Source: CAYNST01 sp964399955 (GTDB lineage: Bacteria > Pseudomonadota > Gammaproteobacteria > Pseudomonadales > Cellvibrionaceae). From it: DNA of 7,796 bases. The translations under genes were made by a program, and so were the position numbers. Below, piece after piece: positions 7,104 through 7,796 of this stretch. A model generated the notes under the pieces. It saw only the letters and a list, made by a program, of their open reading frames with translations. It was not told the DNA's origin and did not search any database. The stretch lies in assembly GCA_964399955.1 (NCBI GenBank), contig CAYNST010000144.1:1-7796 (forward strand), written 5' to 3'. Each line of letters starts with the position of its first letter. Position 1 is the first letter of the stretch.

Positions 7104-7141
7104 AAATCAACCAGGCTTACACTTGAGCCTGGTTGATTTTT
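7104..7141 (+). terminator. Intrinsic terminator of the lipoprotein-DUF1552 operon
   Basis: AAATCAACCAGGCT (7104-7117) pairs perfectly over 14 bp with 7126-7139, around an 8-nt loop (TACACTTG). The T-run is 7137-7141. The symmetric A and T ends would also allow action on the opposite strand. It starts 30 nt after the TAA stop. Confidence 0.92.
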
Positions 7142-7259
7142 CCTCTCAGCTAAACTTCTTCGTAGCTCAAGCGTTTTTAATCCGAGGTGGCGGTGGAGTT
7201 GCATATTCCACTTTTGTTGCCTGCTAATATTCTAAAACTTCAGCAAGCTAGAGCAGCTA

Positions 7260-7281
7260 TACAGTATGCGAAGATACTGTA
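7260..7281. promoter_or_regulatory. Perfect dyad, candidate operator
   Basis: TACAGTAT, 6-nt spacer GCGAAG, ATACTGTA. The arms are exact 8-bp inverted repeats. Size and symmetry fit a dimeric helix-turn-helix regulator. It is not the LexA pattern, which has CTGT outside and ACAG inside. No T-run follows, so a terminator is unlikely. Confidence 0.45.
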
Positions 7282-7543
7282 CACAATTATTTATTTAATT
7301 TGGTGTTGTGGCTTTTTGGTTCATCTCTCAATGTTAAGTGCGCGTAAAATAACACGCTCGAGACAGTCGCTTTTATGTTTGAGCAAACGTGGAGAGCCGG
7401 GTGTTGCAAGCGCTGAGGTGGCATGCTGGCGGGTAAATAACTTGAGGCGGTAGACTAGGGCTGCCGCGAGATGTTGGCTTATAGCCGTTCAACTTGGATT
7501 TGACAATTATTTAACGGGGAAACAACGCATTATTTACCGTTCC

Positions 7544-7559
7544 TGCGACACAAATCACA
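7544..7559 (+). promoter_or_regulatory. CRP-like binding site
   Basis: TGCGA-CACAAA-TCACA matches the CRP/Vfr core TGTGA-N6-TCACA with one mismatch in the left half. Its centre (7551.5) lies about 41-42 bp upstream of the start expected from the GATAAT at 7582, the class II activator position. Carbon-source control would suit a gene for a surface lipoprotein in a polysaccharide degrader. This is prediction only. Confidence 0.4.
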
Positions 7560-7574
7560 GCGTGACGCGGAACA

Positions 7575-7603
7575 AATCTGGGATAATCGCCAGCCAATCT
7601 GGG
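7575..7603 (+). repeat. AATCTGGG direct repeat, 21-bp period
   Basis: AATCTGGG occurs at 7575-7582 and again at 7596-7603, so the copies start 21 bp apart, two helical turns. One copy overlaps the first base of the candidate -10 and the other lies just past the predicted transcription start. Chance cannot be excluded for two 8-mers. Confidence 0.4.
7582..7587 (+). promoter_or_regulatory. Candidate -10 element of the second lipoprotein gene
   Basis: GATAAT matches TATAAT at five of six bases. No good -35 lies 16-18 bp upstream (AGCGTG or CAGCGT), which would fit an activator-dependent promoter served by the CRP-like site. Predicted transcription start is about 7593, giving a leader of about 85 nt. 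Confidence 0.4.
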
Positions 7604-7677
7604 TAGGTTCAATGCCCTGAATAAACCAGCACCTTGTGGTTTTATTTGCCTGAACTCAATTCTGAGGACTTCTAAAC

Positions 7678-7796
7678 ATGAAAAAAACCTATCTAGGCGC
7701 CAGCTTGCTGTCGTCTGCTTTCATCCTGACAGCTTGTGGAGGAGGAGAGGGTCCAAAACAACCTGTGGATCCAATGCCTAGCTCCAGCTCCAGCTC
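7678..7796 (+). CDS. Polyserine-linked lipoprotein, N-terminus only (3' truncated by window)
   Basis: The ATG at 7678 is preceded by GAGGA (7664-7668) at 9-nt spacing. The 39 visible residues start MKKTYLGASLLSSAFILTAC: two Lys, a hydrophobic core, and a canonical lipobox LTAC with lipidated C20. GGGEG follows, with no Asp at +2, favouring outer-membrane sorting. A short acidic/Pro stretch then leads at residue 35 into a serine run that reaches the window edge. The N-terminal KKTY and overall plan match the haem lipoprotein at 3262, so this may be a paralogue or another module-bearing surface lipoprotein. Its functional domain is not visible. It has its own upstream regulatory region after a terminator, so it belongs to a separate transcription unit. 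Confidence 0.85.
   Translation, partial: MKKTYLGASLLSSAFILTACGGGEGPKQPVDPMPSSSSS
7780..7796 (+). repeat. Start of a polyserine linker tract
   Basis: AGC TCC alternates for five codons and continues out of the window. It is more regular in codon choice than the tract at 3352, so it may be younger or prone to slippage. Confidence 0.75.

Larger units (their letters stand above)
7142..7677 (+). other. Intergenic regulatory region upstream of the second lipoprotein
   Basis: About 540 bp with no convincing gene. The first half is AT-rich and contains the dyad at 7260-7281. The second half holds a CRP-like site, a GATAAT hexamer and a pair of AATCTGGG repeats. A GTG-initiated frame at 7187-7453 has no ribosome binding site at a sensible distance and looks accidental. 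An isolated perfect TTGACA at 7500-7505 has no -10 at usable spacing. Confidence 0.6.

Noticed and set aside
7187..7453. 88-codon GTG-initiated frame in the second intergenic region
   Set aside because: No sensible ribosome binding site, a near-random composition and no recognisable family. A short hydrophobic stretch alone is not enough.
7500..7505. Perfect TTGACA as a -35 element
   Set aside because: No acceptable -10 lies 16-18 bp downstream (CAACGC at 17 bp). The nearest AT-rich hexamers are 22-23 bp away.
7598..7620. GGTTCAAT as a tRNA T-arm
   Set aside because: The flanking bases do not form the five-pair T stem, and no acceptor or anticodon arm can be built around it.
1..7796. CRISPR array, toxin-antitoxin pair or insertion sequence
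   Set aside because: There are no regularly spaced repeats, no transposase or terminal inverted repeats, and no paired small genes. The only tandem repeats are the polyserine codons.

Overview
The window looks like chromosome of a polysaccharide-degrading marine or soil gammaproteobacterium, probably of the Cellvibrio/Saccharophagus/Teredinibacter/Simiduia group. The main clue is long polyserine linkers, encoded by mixed AGC/AGT/TCN codons, in three separate exported proteins. Moderately high GC and a lectin-plus-beta-helix protein agree with this. The genus is inference; there is no rRNA or tRNA in the window to fix it.

Layout, all on the + strand. (1) 1-1596 is the 3' part of a secreted modular protein: polyserine linker, three-repeat ricin-type beta-trefoil, then a right-handed parallel beta-helix. 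A very strong intrinsic terminator follows. (2) 1644-2854 is about 1.2 kb without a convincing protein gene. It holds a 12-bp hairpin, a perfect 18-nt palindrome and a terminator-like inverted repeat, and may be an element relic or an untranslated RNA. (3) 2855-3148 is a possible 97-aa hypothetical protein with a good ribosome binding site. (4) 3262-5691 and 5748-7073 form a two-gene operon. The first encodes an outer-membrane-type lipoprotein: polyserine linker, unassigned beta-rich domain, c-type haem domain, then the DUF1587/1595/1592/1588/1585 module. The second encodes a Tat-exported DUF1552 protein. The operon ends at a 14-bp-stem terminator. (5) 7142-7677 is a regulatory-looking gap with a dyad operator candidate and a CRP-like site placed as in a class II activated promoter. 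(6) From 7678 another lipoprotein with a polyserine linker begins and leaves the window.

Working together: the lipoprotein and the DUF1552 protein are a recurrent pair, first catalogued as domains of unknown function in Planctomycetes. Here the haem partner carries a lipobox and a flexible spacer, so it is probably anchored to the outer membrane with its redox domains held away from it. The lectin/beta-helix protein upstream and the polyserine lipoprotein downstream suggest a locus for binding and processing extracellular polymers. Substrate and reaction are unknown. The most novel part is this surface-anchored DUF1592-DUF1552 redox pair.
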